Under the pieces are notes generated by a model, which did no database searches, was not told the DNA's origin, and was given only the letters and a program-made list of their open reading frames with translations. Position numbers and translations under genes: made by a program. From Vespa crabro (taxonomy: Eukaryota; Arthropoda; Insecta; Hymenoptera; Vespidae), in assembly GCF_910589235.1 (NCBI RefSeq), contig NC_060974.1, positions 3,357,503 to 3,421,502 on the forward strand: DNA of 64,000 nucleotides, given 5' to 3'. Within the stretch, counting starts at the first letter, position 1. Every line of letters begins with the position of its first letter. Below, in pieces: positions 63,835 through 64,000 of the stretch.

Positions 63835-64000
63835 CTGATAATAATATAAAAAAAAATATATATATATATACGTATATTTTTGATCCAAGTTCACAAAAAA
63901 AAAAAAAAAAAAGGAAATCAATAATTTCATTGTATTTTCGATTGGATTATAAGAAGAGAAACTTTTTTTTAATGGCATAAATATAATAATTTATCTGATA

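Noticed and set aside
1..64000. tRNA, rRNA, CRISPR or intact transposable elements
   Set aside because: I saw no B-box-like tRNA sequence, direct-repeat/spacer pattern, transposase or reverse-transcriptase frame; the repeats are simple-sequence only.

Overview
This is a strongly AT-rich animal nuclear segment, and the genes point to an insect. Genes are split by short GT-AG introns (mostly about 70-300 bp) that often carry long T tracts before the acceptor. Spacers are full of TA microsatellites and homopolymers. An AA15-type polysaccharide monooxygenase and insect-like versions of clathrin, Tao, Pasha and CPSF6 support an arthropod. MND1, a meiotic gene that Drosophila has lost, argues against a higher fly; a hymenopteran is my best guess but is not proven. 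I found no tRNA, rRNA, CRISPR array or recognisable transposon.

Layout. 1-4373 (+): 3' two-thirds of clathrin heavy chain. 7441-8462 (-): POP4/Rpp29, head-to-head with 9160-10799 (+): a RILP-like Rab effector. 13649-16417 (-): pasha/DGCR8, head-to-head with 18630-20117 (+): NIPSNAP. 26746-30931 (-): Tao kinase, with a GC- and purine-rich upstream region. 33233-35601 (-): Vps33A, head-to-head with 36342-45103 (+): CPSF6. 50120-53438 (-): HPS5/pink. 54542-56140 (-): an unrecognised gene. 57418-58266 (+): MND1. 58807-62049 (+): SART3. 62767-63834 (-): 3' part of a membrane-anchored AA15 LPMO. Every exon chain given here keeps an open frame and sums to whole codons, except where genes run off the window.

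Two functional themes recur, probably by chance. One is endolysosomal trafficking: clathrin, RILP-like, Vps33A (HOPS/CORVET) and HPS5 (BLOC-2). The other is RNA processing: POP4 (RNase P/MRP), Pasha (Microprocessor), CPSF6 (3'-end cleavage) and SART3 (U4/U6 recycling). Four gene pairs are divergently arranged across spacers of 0.7-2.2 kb that may act as shared promoters.

No cassette-like new system is evident. The points most worth a second look are a RING-H2-like zinc-binding tail on HPS5, an unknown disordered gene with two conserved-looking blocks, a transmembrane LPMO with a proline-rich tail, and a 68-codon uORF ending two bases before the NIPSNAP start. Long intergenic stretches (20118-26745, 45104-50119) show only AT-rich sequence and simple repeats.
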